A program made the translations under genes and the position numbers. This document shows positions 1 through 9,400 of a stretch of DNA of 24,158 bases, one piece after another. Every line of letters starts with the position of its first letter. Position 1 is the stretch's first letter. Under the pieces are notes generated by a model. The model saw only the letters and a program-made list of their open reading frames with translations, was not told where the DNA came from and made no database searches. The DNA comes from Saprospiraceae bacterium (lineage in GTDB: Bacteria; Bacteroidota; Bacteroidia; Chitinophagales; Saprospiraceae). Location: contig JADKCF010000034.1 of assembly GCA_016714765.1 (NCBI GenBank), positions 1-24,158 of the forward strand. Direction: 5' to 3'.

Positions 1-4
1 CTCA

Positions 5-23
5 AAAGCGCCCGAAGGGCTTT
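5..23 (+). terminator. Possible hairpin of an upstream gene's terminator
   Basis: GCCC at 10-13 pairs with GGGC at 17-20 around a GAA loop. AAAG at 5-8 could instead pair with CTTT at 20-23, leaving a CG bulge. A short T-rich stretch follows. It lies at the window edge and no upstream gene is visible, so this is a weak call based on the fold alone. Confidence 0.3.
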
Positions 24-184
24 CTGTTAGGTTTGTGGGAGCAAATATATTATTATTAATTGTAATATTAAAAAAATATTTAATGTTTTTTTTAAAATAT
101 TTTTACTCAAACATGTAATGTATAATATTTTACAATTAAATTAATCCTGTTTTTTACAATTTACATAAGAGAAAAACATTACAA

Positions 185-192
185 TAAGTTTG
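185..192 (+). promoter_or_regulatory. Bacteroidota -7 promoter box upstream of the YhhN gene
   Basis: TAAGTTTG matches the Bacteroidota -7 consensus TAnnTTTG exactly and lies 52 bases before the ATG at 245. No convincing TTTG -33 box is seen about 20 bases upstream. The surrounding 40-180 stretch is very AT-rich and holds no gene. Confidence 0.4.
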
Positions 193-244
193 GTTTGGTG
201 CTTCCAAAATTAGAAGCTATCTTGCCACCACAAATACATCTATC

Positions 245-895
245 ATGTCAGAATTAAAAAAGTATGGCAAGTTTTCTCTTTTTTTCAGTTTAATTGTCAT
301 TGCCAATTTGTTATTTTTTACACATTTGCAAGATTACAGGATGGTCAGCAAGCCTATGATTATGGCCAGCCTTATCGCATTCTATATAGGTGTAGCTCCG
401 AGGCAATCCAATGTATTTATACTTGCTATGATTTTTGCACTACTAGGAGATATCTTTTTAATGTTCAATGGGGAAGACTTTTTCCTGATTGGTTTGGGAT
501 GTTTTTTAGTCATGCAGGTGCTTTACACTGTTGTATTTTTGAAGGACAGATCTCATGAAACCAAAAGGAATGCCATATATATAATATGTATTGTTGTACC
601 AGTCATTCTAATTATATCATATTTGTGGCAAGGATTGGGTACTATGAAGGTACCTGTCTCTGTCTATGCTGCAGCTATCACTCTTATGGTCATCAGTGCT
701 GTCATCAGAATGAGAAAAACACCCTGGTACCTGCCAGTAGTAATGGGTGTATTCCTATTTATGGTATCAGACGCCATGATTGCCTTTTCCAAATTTGCTA
801 GTGCAGTGGCTGGCACTGATTATATTATTATGTCGACTTATATGGCAGCACAATATCTGATAGTAAGAGGAGTGATTGAAAGCTCTGAGGCATAA
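245..895 (+). CDS. YhhN family membrane protein (lysoplasmalogenase-type)
   Basis: This is a 216-residue polytopic membrane protein made almost entirely of hydrophobic helices. It carries the scattered signature residues of the YhhN/TMEM86 family: a KP pair at 36-37 after the first helix, GD at 68-69 in FALLGDIFLMF, SD at 175-176 in VSDAMIAFSKF, and TYMAAQ at 198-203 near the C-terminus. Family members hydrolyse the vinyl-ether bond of lysoplasmalogens in animals, but the bacterial role is less well established, so the substrate here is uncertain. The length is normal for the family. The gene has a -7-like box upstream and ends one base before the stop codon of the convergent aminotransferase gene, so the two transcripts must overlap or share a terminator. 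The family call is fairly secure; the enzymatic activity is inferred from the family. Confidence 0.85.
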   Translation: MSELKKYGKFSLFFSLIVIANLLFFTHLQDYRMVSKPMIMASLIAFYIGVAPRQSNVFILAMIFALLGDIFLMFNGEDFFLIGLGCFLVMQVLYTVVFLKDRSHETKRNAIYIICIVVPVILIISYLWQGLGTMKVPVSVYAAAITLMVISAVIRMRKTPWYLPVVMGVFLFMVSDAMIAFSKFASAVAGTDYIIMSTYMAAQYLIVRGVIESSEA

Positions 896-896
896 T

Positions 897-2042
897 TTAG
901 TGTATCTTGCCCAAAATTTTTCCGGCTGCCATCAGCATAGATTCGGTCTTTGCAAAACAAAATCTAATCAGCTTATCCTGTCGCTTTGCCGAATAAAAAA
1001 CAGATATGGGAATACATGCAACGCCATGATTTGTGGTTAGTTGTCTAGCAAAGTCCACATCGTCCCGGTCACTTATTGTACTGTAATCACAAACCTGAAA
1101 AAAAGTACCTTCCGTTTTTAAGGGTTTAAAACCCGATCCGGACATACAATCTAAAAAATAATCCCTCTTAGCCTGATAGTACTGCCCTAGTAGGAGATAG
1201 TGATCAGGAGTGGCCATAAAATCTGCCATTGCATATTGAATAAATGAATTCACACTGAATACATTCCACTGGTGCACTTTTCGGAATTCATTCATTAGGT
1301 ACTCAGGTGCCACGCAATACCCAACTTTCCAACCTGTACAGTGGTAGGTCTTCCCAAAAGAGAAGACAGCGATACTCCTTTGGAAAAGTTCAGGATAAAG
1401 CAAGACACTCTCATGTCTATGCCCGTCAAACACCAAGTGCTCATATACCTCATCACTTAGTATGATGATATCCGTATCCCTGACTAACCGGGACAAATGT
1501 ATCAGATCATCTTCTTTGAGTATAGTGCCGGTAGGGTTATGAGGGGTATTGATAATGATCATTCTGGTTTCAGGACGTATCATAGCTGATACCAAATACC
1601 AATTGATTTTAAATTCAGGGCCATCCATGGTGTATGGCACAGTCTTACCACCCGCTATCTCTATGGCAGGGCGATACGAGTCATATGATGGCTCAAAGAC
1701 GATAACCTCGTCACCAGGATGTACTAATGCGGCGATGGCAGTATAAATGGCCTGGGTAGCCCCAGCAGTAATAGTAATTTCGGATTCCGAATTGACACAA
1801 CAGTCATATGATTTTGCTACTTTTTGTGCCAGCATTTCTCTCAATGCCGGCACACCGGCCATTGGAGCATATTGATGCTTGTGGTTATCTATATATTTTT
1901 TGACCAGATCAAGCAATTCTGCCGGAGGATCATAATCCGGAAAGCCCTGTCCCAGATTAAGTGCATTATGCTTTGCCGCTAAGGCAGACATCTCTGTGAA
2001 GATGGTAGTCTGAGAGACGGAAAGCTTGGATGGGATGATCAT
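897..2042 (-). CDS. PLP-dependent methionine-type aminotransferase (YbdL-like)
   Basis: The 381-residue product is a class I/II fold-type I aminotransferase, full length. Visible motifs are LGQGFPDY at 30-37, the NTPHNPTG loop at 165-172, SDEVYEH at 196-202 (Asp and Tyr that contact the PLP ring) and SFGKTYHCTGWK at 228-239, in which K231 is the Schiff-base lysine. The SFGKTYH-TGWK-GY arrangement is characteristic of the YbdL / methionine aminotransferase branch. That branch transaminates methionine and aromatic amino acids with 2-oxo acids and can serve in methionine salvage. It is cytosolic, with no signal sequence. The ATG at 2042 lies 47 bases after the stop of the FecR-like gene, so it may be the last gene of the minus-strand unit, although its function is ordinary metabolism. 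Its 3' end abuts the YhhN gene. Confidence 0.9.
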   Translation of the reverse strand: MIIPSKLSVSQTTIFTEMSALAAKHNALNLGQGFPDYDPPAELLDLVKKYIDNHKHQYAPMAGVPALREMLAQKVAKSYDCCVNSESEITITAGATQAIYTAIAALVHPGDEVIVFEPSYDSYRPAIEIAGGKTVPYTMDGPEFKINWYLVSAMIRPETRMIIINTPHNPTGTILKEDDLIHLSRLVRDTDIIILSDEVYEHLVFDGHRHESVLLYPELFQRSIAVFSFGKTYHCTGWKVGYCVAPEYLMNEFRKVHQWNVFSVNSFIQYAMADFMATPDHYLLLGQYYQAKRDYFLDCMSGSGFKPLKTEGTFFQVCDYSTISDRDDVDFARQLTTNHGVACIPISVFYSAKRQDKLIRFCFAKTESMLMAAGKILGKIH

Positions 2043-2089
2043 ATCAATCTATTCATTAAAAAATCAAATTTGAATAATCAAACCCTTCA

Positions 2090-3028
2090 TCAATCATCCG
2101 TCCCATTTATCAAGTGGCTAAACAGCATGTTATCAATAATGGTGTCTAATTCTTTATTTCCAGGATAGGCTTTCTGTTGTGCTCTTCCAAACTGAATCGC
2201 ATAATTCAGATGTTTTTGCGCAGCCAATTCACTCATGATATATATGGTACGTGGCGTAATGGTCACCCATTTAAATTCATCAATACCTAAGTTGTATTCA
2301 ATACCTGCAATGGTCTCTGCATAGTTTCCTTTTTGTGATATACTGAAACTATTGACCAGATATTCCAGATCGTGTCCCTTCACTTCTACTTTCCAGTAAT
2401 ATTTTTTTAGATTTTGTAAGCTTAAGTCCGGCTGGAGAATTGTAACATCTTTGGATTTCGTTACTGTATGATATACTTCTTTTTTGGTGGTAAAATCAAA
2501 AACACTCAACATATATGTGCAGGTATCACAATGGTGGCTCCATGAAAAAGTAAGAGGCCCCTCGTCATTGGCCAACGCTCCCTGTAAGGGAAAGTCGAGA
2601 TTGGGAACCGTCATATTGCCTCTGGAAATGGCCGAGATGCTGTTTTTATATGTACTTTTGGCTTCCGGAGAAGAGTGAGTGGTAAAAAAAGAATGGAAAT
2701 AATCGCAAAATCTGCCAAGTATAGAGTTGTTTCCGGTATTTTCGTACGTCAATTTGTTGACATTGTATTTACCCGGTGATTTCAAATCACAAATTTCACT
2801 TTTAGAGCGTATAAGTTTTACCCTTGCATTTTTGTCCAGTGTGATCACAGATTTTTCATTGATCGGGCCGTGCACCAATTTTGACTCCTTTGAGTTTAAA
2901 AACATCCTGGCATTCCCTTCTATATGGATGACAAATATATTCTGACACTCCGATTTTGTATCTGTTACAAAAATAAGCAGTATGCACAATGAGATTTTTA
3001 CAACAATTTTCTCAATTATTTTCTTCAT
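2090..3028 (-). CDS. Secreted FecR-like / beta-sandwich protein
   Basis: This is a 312-residue protein with an N-terminal hydrophobic signal (about 8-27). A FecR-like segment follows at about 32-90: IEGNARMFL, then ITLDKNARVKL, then SPGKYNV. A second all-beta segment at about 155-230 has TFSWSH, YMLSVFDFTTKKEVY and KKYYWKVEV, a pattern like DUF928 or fibronectin-type domains. The C-terminus (about 255-310) is helical. The same order of modules occurs in the protein encoded at 17459-18610, so the two are probable paralogs. This copy lacks the tandem repeat found there. Its ATG overlaps the end of the CHASE2 gene by 17 bases (3012-3028), which points to translational coupling. It likely acts in the periplasm or on the outer surface next to the CHASE2 protein. 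Function is unknown; FecR and DUF928 assignments are by motif only. Confidence 0.7.
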   Translation of the reverse strand: MKKIIEKIVVKISLCILLIFVTDTKSECQNIFVIHIEGNARMFLNSKESKLVHGPINEKSVITLDKNARVKLIRSKSEICDLKSPGKYNVNKLTYENTGNNSILGRFCDYFHSFFTTHSSPEAKSTYKNSISAISRGNMTVPNLDFPLQGALANDEGPLTFSWSHHCDTCTYMLSVFDFTTKKEVYHTVTKSKDVTILQPDLSLQNLKKYYWKVEVKGHDLEYLVNSFSISQKGNYAETIAGIEYNLGIDEFKWVTITPRTIYIMSELAAQKHLNYAIQFGRAQQKAYPGNKELDTIIDNMLFSHLINGTDD

Positions 3029-4319
3029 CTTTTTGAATTGTTTTTCTGAAATTTAAAACGTAATATAAATGGTTAATCCTTTCCTTTAATTGGTTGACCC
3101 AAGGGTTTATCCTTTTCTCGAGTTTGTGTTCATAAAACTCAAATAATTCAAATGAAAGTATCACTGCAGTAATTATGGTAATGAAACCTAATTTGATATT
3201 GAAATGAACCAATAAATATATACAAATTGAAAACAACAGAATAAACTGTAATATTTGTATAACCCTCACTAGTGGAACCAGAAAAAACAACCGCTTTTTG
3301 AGCAGCCGCTTGAATACAAAAAAATTAATAAAAAAGATTAAAAATGAAAAAAGATAAATCCAGATTTCAGGTACCTCACTGATCATATCAAATTTCCTGT
3401 CCAGCAGCATAGATATAACATTTGCATGGATCACAACACCATGCATGTCAGGATAAGATTTGCCTGAATACTGTTCATTGAGAGGCGTAAAATATCTGTC
3501 TTTCATAGACAGACTCTTTTCATTTTCACCGCAAAAACCCAGCAAAACGACTTTGTTGAGCCAAAACTGCTTAGAATATGAAGCTGTATCTTTCAATAGT
3601 TGGTCTATTTGTATTAGTGAGTATTGTGTGACTTTGTCCTTGTTTACAGGAAAAATTTCATTGGCAGTACCAGGTTGCTTCCTTCTGAAATTGATCCATT
3701 CCTTTGTATGATTTCTCTCCATGAGATCATTTTCTACTGTGGAATCTATTTTTTCTACAAGGGCCACAGCAAAAGATTTTTCGTTTTTCCCATTTATGGC
3801 GTGAAAGGGCTCGAATGCCCTCACAGTAAACCCATCATTAGTAGCCAGGTTTACATATCCCTGGCTGGTGCCTTTACAAAAAAATGGATCAGAAACCAGA
3901 TCTGGCATAGAATAATATTTACCATTAGATTCCATAAAAGAATATCCAAGGACAAGATTGGGTGCTGATTTAAACGCAGAGGCAAGCAGTGTATCTGCCT
4001 TATGCTGATAGAAAGTATCAAAAACCAAATCCAATCCTATAGCACCTACATCCCGTGAACCAAGATATTTTATAGTTTGTGCTACTTTACTGCGGTCTGT
4101 AATGCCCGTATTAATGACAACTACCCTATCGTCATAAAGAGCCGGGTCTTTGTGATTGCGGAATCTGGATATAGCTACATCCGTGATGTCATGATTTTTG
4201 ATCGCTTCGGCAAAGGGGTCGATAAATATCTGATTGAAAGGCAAATGATGAAAAAAATATAAAATACCCAAACTGAGCAATGACGAAATCAAAGCATGAA
4301 TGATATCTGTTTGTTTCAA
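3012..4319 (-). CDS. CHASE2-domain membrane protein without output domain
   Basis: The 435-residue protein has one N-terminal transmembrane segment (about 5-24), a large extracytoplasmic CHASE2 sensor domain (about 45-310) and three C-terminal transmembrane helices (about 318-337, 347-371, 375-392), then a short charged cytosolic tail. CHASE2 hallmarks seen are DDRVVVINTGITDRS (63-77), the GAIGLDLVFD strand (92-101), GYVNLATNDGFTVRAFEPF (154-172), VVLLGFCGEN (257-266) and DMHGVVIHANVISMLL (291-306). CHASE2 usually feeds a kinase, cyclase or diguanylate cyclase; none is present, so signalling would have to go through a partner. Translation appears to start at a TTG at 4319, 8 bases after the caspase stop, because no ATG precedes the membrane segment. 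It is the middle gene of the caspase / CHASE2 / FecR-like unit. Confidence 0.85.
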   Translation of the reverse strand: MKQTDIIHALISSLLSLGILYFFHHLPFNQIFIDPFAEAIKNHDITDVAISRFRNHKDPALYDDRVVVINTGITDRSKVAQTIKYLGSRDVGAIGLDLVFDTFYQHKADTLLASAFKSAPNLVLGYSFMESNGKYYSMPDLVSDPFFCKGTSQGYVNLATNDGFTVRAFEPFHAINGKNEKSFAVALVEKIDSTVENDLMERNHTKEWINFRRKQPGTANEIFPVNKDKVTQYSLIQIDQLLKDTASYSKQFWLNKVVLLGFCGENEKSLSMKDRYFTPLNEQYSGKSYPDMHGVVIHANVISMLLDRKFDMISEVPEIWIYLFSFLIFFINFFVFKRLLKKRLFFLVPLVRVIQILQFILLFSICIYLLVHFNIKLGFITIITAVILSFELFEFYEHKLEKRINPWVNQLKERINHLYYVLNFRKTIQKDEENN

Positions 4320-4327
4320 AATTCAGC

Positions 4328-6304
4328 CTATTTTACTATAATATAACTTTGTGAATAAATATGGATATTTTTATTATCTCCTGTCACACCACTCTTCGTC
4401 TGGTAAAACCCATCGGTCAAAGATAGGTGAAATATCTTTTCCAGGAAGCTAGCGCTATTACTTTTTCTGTTGTAAAGCGGACTTTTAAAATCAATCGGTT
4501 TGTCGGAGGCAATAAGTTTAAATAGTTCATTACCCAAAGGGTAGCCTGTTTTAAAAGTAATGGGAATAAGCATTTTCATATCAGGTAATATTCTCATTTC
4601 CTCAGCAGTGTAGTTATCTGACGGTAGTAAAATATTAATGATATTGTCCGGTTGTATATCCAGCAGGGTAAAAAAAGCAGGTTTGATGCCATTATTGGAG
4701 ACCAATATTTTAAAATCAGAACCCACAGGCAAACGTTTCTGCCCATCAGCATCTTCCTGCAATACTTCAAATTCGCCTTTTTTCACTGCCTTGAGGTCTT
4801 TGCTGACAGGTATAAGGTCAAACTGCAAATCCAGGTTTTCACTTGTTGATTCAAAATTCCTCATCCATTTGCCTTGCAGATATTTTTTAATGGTCGATGA
4901 AAGATGGTTTTCAGTTTCTTTCATATCGGCTGTTGAAGCCATCTGGAAACTATCCAGAACAAAACCATCTTTCGTCCGTAAAGTAACAAAAGACTGATAT
5001 TCCTTCAGTATCATTTCGGGTTCTGAGTCTACTATGCGAATGTAAGGTTTGTCTTGGACTAATTCTTTTAACGATGAGTGAACCCCTAAGTCCAACTTCA
5101 TATCCAGGGGTGGCGTAGAAAAACTATCCTCAATGACATAACAGTGCAGGTTTTTAATATTGTCCCAAAAGATGTCATCACTGACCTGAGCGTAAGATAA
5201 ATGAGCCGTCGATTTGCTGATGACCCCTTCCCAGATAAGCTGCTTAGTATCGCCTTCTGCAAACAATCCTATCTTGCTGCCTTTATGCAATCCTTTGAAA
5301 AACCCGCCTTGGATAGCCAACTGATTGTTTTTTAGAGAGACCAACGAAAAGGATGGTTTTGTTTCTTGTCCTGAAAGATTAAAGACTGACACATCCAGAC
5401 TCCCTTCTGCCTGCGGTTGCTGCAATGGGGATGTACCACTCATAAGAGCTGTTACACGGCCAAACAGGGTTCTGAAGCTGACATTGCCGGTTAGAGAAGA
5501 GAGAGATTTTGCCAGTGCAAAAGATAGTGAACCGAAATTTTCGCCTGATTCTGCCTTTACCTCATAGTTGAGTTGGTTTTGAGCAGCACCATACAGGGCA
5601 ACTACAGGCGCTACATCTGATTGGCTGGTTTTGTCCAGATTTAGGGTAGCCGATTCAGTGCCTTTATAGCTTTTTAAACTGGCCAAATACGTACTTCCTG
5701 CCATGATATCCGTACTGCCACGAGCTTTCAGACCTGACCTGATGCCTGTACCTGAGTGACATGCATCCAGCGCTACAATCACTTGACCTGCCGAACCTAT
5801 TTTATTCCGAAGCTTCAGCAATATTTCATTCAGGAGATCATCTGATATCAATCTTTTTCCTTCATAGACTCCTTCCTTATATTTTTTGGGTGAATCATAA
5901 GGTACTATACACTCGTCCAGTCCATCCAATTCGTCACCGTTTTCGTCTTTGCCTTGTTGGCCATGCCCTGAAAAATGGACATATACTATATCCCCTTTAC
6001 TGACCATTTGGTTGAGTCTTTGGTTCAAAGCCTGCAGGATACCTTCATGGGTAGCTTCCTCGTTTTTCAACGTGATGATATTACTTTCATCAAAACCAAC
6101 CTGGCGAAGCGTCGTTTTCATTAATTCAATATCATTTACAGAGCTCAAATCAGCCCAGTCTGTGTCCTTTGCGTACTTGCCAACACCTATGAGCAGGGCA
6201 ACTTTTTTACCCTGACTGTATACATTACTACCCTGTCCTACCATCATAGATACCATGATAAATAAGGACCAGCAGCCGAAATGCGGTAAAGCAAATATTT
6301 TCAA
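4328..6304 (-). CDS. Secreted caspase-like (C14/metacaspase) protease with DUF4384-like C-terminus
   Basis: This 658-residue protein has a signal sequence (cleavage probably after VYS at 28-30). A caspase fold follows at about 33-310: KVALLIGVGKY opens it, the catalytic His is H114 in HFSGHGQQG and the catalytic Cys is C182 in ALDACHSG. The ENGDELDG stretch (121-128) and PYDSPK after it resemble type I metacaspases, which cleave after Arg or Lys. A middle region of unknown type follows, and about 525-605 matches the DUF4384 pattern (LPVGSDFKILV, INILLPSDN, YPLGNELFKLIAS). The start is a TTG at 6304, chosen because the signal peptide begins there and the next Met is inside it. It is first in a three-gene minus-strand unit and is divergent from the caspase-TPR gene at 6468. 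It has no TPRs, unlike the other three caspases here. Confidence 0.85.
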   Translation of the reverse strand: MKIFALPHFGCWSLFIMVSMMVGQGSNVYSQGKKVALLIGVGKYAKDTDWADLSSVNDIELMKTTLRQVGFDESNIITLKNEEATHEGILQALNQRLNQMVSKGDIVYVHFSGHGQQGKDENGDELDGLDECIVPYDSPKKYKEGVYEGKRLISDDLLNEILLKLRNKIGSAGQVIVALDACHSGTGIRSGLKARGSTDIMAGSTYLASLKSYKGTESATLNLDKTSQSDVAPVVALYGAAQNQLNYEVKAESGENFGSLSFALAKSLSSLTGNVSFRTLFGRVTALMSGTSPLQQPQAEGSLDVSVFNLSGQETKPSFSLVSLKNNQLAIQGGFFKGLHKGSKIGLFAEGDTKQLIWEGVISKSTAHLSYAQVSDDIFWDNIKNLHCYVIEDSFSTPPLDMKLDLGVHSSLKELVQDKPYIRIVDSEPEMILKEYQSFVTLRTKDGFVLDSFQMASTADMKETENHLSSTIKKYLQGKWMRNFESTSENLDLQFDLIPVSKDLKAVKKGEFEVLQEDADGQKRLPVGSDFKILVSNNGIKPAFFTLLDIQPDNIINILLPSDNYTAEEMRILPDMKMLIPITFKTGYPLGNELFKLIASDKPIDFKSPLYNRKSNSASFLEKIFHLSLTDGFYQTKSGVTGDNKNIHIYSQSYIIVK

Positions 6305-6427
6305 GATAATTGGATTTACAAAATAAAGATACAGGTTATTGGTTTTTGAAACACCAAATAGCCCTAAATAATTTCAATTTTTACGCTTTCATTAAAATAA
6401 TTCTTATGCATTTGGGCTCTAAAACAT

Positions 6428-6435
6428 TATATTTG
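6428..6435 (+). promoter_or_regulatory. Bacteroidota -7 box for the 1205-residue caspase gene
   Basis: TATATTTG matches TAnnTTTG exactly and ends 32 bases before the GTG at 6468. A TTTG at 6411-6414 is a possible -33 box, but the 13-base spacer is shorter than usual. The box occupies the position of the farther-upstream GTG at 6435, which argues against starting translation there. The intergenic stretch 6305-6467 must also hold the promoter of the divergent caspase unit; only a 7-of-8 match (6319-6326, minus strand) is visible for that. Confidence 0.45.
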
Positions 6436-6467
6436 TGTTTTACATCCATCATTTAATAAAAAAAAAG

Positions 6468-9400
6468 GTGAAAATTAACCCCATTTTAACCGTCATTCTA
6501 TTGCTTTTATATTTTAGTGCTTTTACCCAGGAAGAGGAGGAATCACTAAAACAAAACGCTCTCACAACCGGAAATACTTATGCATTAATCATAGGCATTT
6601 CAGACTATAAAGACTCGAAAATTGTAGATCTTAAGTATGCCCACAGGGATGCTGATGAGTTTTACAGTTTTCTTTTGTCTCCGGCAGGTGGCAATGTCCC
6701 TCCGGCCAATATTAAATTATTGAAAAATCAGGAGGCTACCATATCCAATATCTATGTAGCAAAAAAGTGGCTGGAGTCCATTCCCAAAAAGGATGATATA
6801 GTGTATTTTTACTTTGCAGGACATGGGGATGTGGAAAACAGCTTGTATGAGTTAGGATTTCTGCTCGCATACGACACGCCTTATCAAAACTATCTGAATA
6901 ATGCTGTGAGGATAGAAGATTTTAACAATATGGCCAATACGCTATCGGTCACAAAAGATGTCAATGTATATCTCATCACTGATGCGTGTCATTCAGGAAA
7001 ACTTGCGGGCAGTGACAACAGAGGACAAAGTCTGGTAGGGGGCCAGTTGAGTAAAGTGAAGAGCAGGGAAGTCAGGCTTGCTTCCTGTGAATCAGATCAG
7101 TTGTCAGAAGAAAGTGATATATGGGGCGGTGGCCGGGGTGTTTTTTCCTGGTATTTTGTCAACGGACTAAAAGGCCTGGCCGATACAAATACAGATGGTA
7201 TAGTCACCTTCCAGGAAATAAAAACTTTTCTGGAATCCAAAGTACCTGAGGCAGTATCCAAACACAAAAACAAGATGCAAACACCTGTTGCCGAAGGAAA
7301 AGGATACGGTAAAATGTCCATAGTCAATGAAACCATCCTTGCCCAAATAAAGGCAAATGAACAAACTAATATCGTAGCTCAGACAGGAAACAGTACAACT
7401 TCAAGAGGGGCCAATGAACAACTCATTCTCTCCGACGATGCTTACTTTTATCATCAGTTCACCCATAAGGATACTGGTCAGAATCTCGAAGGTAGCATTG
7501 ATTTTAAAAATTTGGCAGGAAAAAATACAAGCATTATCATAGATACATTTTTAAAGACCTTTACATTTCCAGACCAGAGGGTATACTCTACAGTAATGAA
7601 TTTTGCCACTCTGGTGCCTGACAGTATAAAAGCCCGTATAGGCAGCTACGATGAACTAAAACGATACAAAAGTGAAACCGAAATCATGATGATCAAAGAG
7701 CAGATAGCTGCACTGATTCACAATCGGGTTCAGGAGGTCATCAATCTTTACTTGCAGGGAGATGCTGCCGAACTGGAAAAAAGGCGATATTACAATGTCG
7801 TAGAGTCGGCATATGACGAGTATGTAGCCATGGCCAAAGTTGCCAGGCAACTACTGGATGCAAATCATCCTCTTAACCATATTCTGGAAGTAAAGCAATA
7901 CTATTTTGAAGGCGTGACAGACAGAATCAAAATACCTCTCTTTAAAAATGCTGACAGCCTGATCAATTTGGCCCTTCAATCACAAACCACGGCGCTGAAA
8001 CTGGCTCCCTACGCTGCATATATCAACAATGAACTGGGTATTTTAAATTTATACAAAAATAATCAGAAAGCTTCCAAAAATTATTTTACGACAGCGGGCA
8101 CTCTGGCTCCTTCATGGGCAATACCCTGGGCCAATCTCACCGACGTGCATCTTCAGACGGATAGCATCACTGCTGCCAGCAAAACATTAAAAAAAGCTAT
8201 GGACCTCCAGGCTGACTTACAAAACAATACCCTCCTGGCAGGCAAAATCAGAGAGAAAGAATTCAATTGGTTATTAGCAGAAGAACAATACAGAAAAGCC
8301 ATCGAAATCAATCAGAGATATTTTTTACCTTTCGACAGGTTGGGTAATGTGTATACAAATACCACACGATATGCCGAAGCCGATTCTTTTTATTATGAGG
8401 GAGCCTTGAGGAAAAAAGGATTCAACATTGAAAACAATCAAATAATCAGCCTCTTGGCTTTGAATTTTAATGCAGCATCAAATAAACAATCATGTGGGGT
8501 TGTTGCCTCCGGGTTATTAGACGACGACGTCATGGCTTTTTTTTATTTGGGACACGAGTTATATTCACAAAAGAATTATAATAGTGCTGCCGAAATCTTT
8601 AAAAAAGTTATATCCGCTGACAAAAAAGATCCACTTGTATTTCATTATTTGGGGAAAGTATTTTTTGACCAGCAAAAATGGAAAGAGGCGGAAATCATGT
8701 TTAAATATGCTATCCAATACTTTAAAAATGAAGAAGCACTGACCAATCATGCAGATTCAATGCTCGCCGTCAAAAAGAATGCTTACGACCGACAATGTAT
8801 ATACCAGTTTTATCTGTCTAAAATATATGCTGAGAAAGAGGATTACTATTTTTTGGGTTCGCTTTATGAGTCCTGGGCTCACTATGATGAAGCTGAAAAT
8901 TATTATAGAAAAGCTATGGAAATCAATCGTGAGGGTGATCTCGGTGCTGAAGTGAAACTATATAAAATGCTGGAAAAACTGGAACGGTATACAGAGGCTG
9001 AAAACATCCTTACAAAACTCGAAAACAAAGAACCGGAAATAGGGCAAAGAGAGCTGAATCAATTTTACAGAAATACTGCGGCTAAACAGCCTCAAGATGC
9101 CTACTGGCCTTATAAATTGGGTCAACTACTGTGCAGTTTGTCACAAAAACCCGCAGAATACAACTATCATGACACTATAGTTTACTTTCCTGTTTTAGGG
9201 CGGGAAGTATTTCTGGATACGACCAATAGGGAAGAAGTATATGATAATCCTGAATACGCGATTACTGAATATAATCCTGACGGAAGTTTAAAATCAATAT
9301 ATAGGTCTGTGGTAAAGTATTATGATGGCAAATTTACAATAGAAGGTACTAAAGAAATAATCCAGCGTGGTCCCAGAATATTATCGCCCCGAAAAGATGG

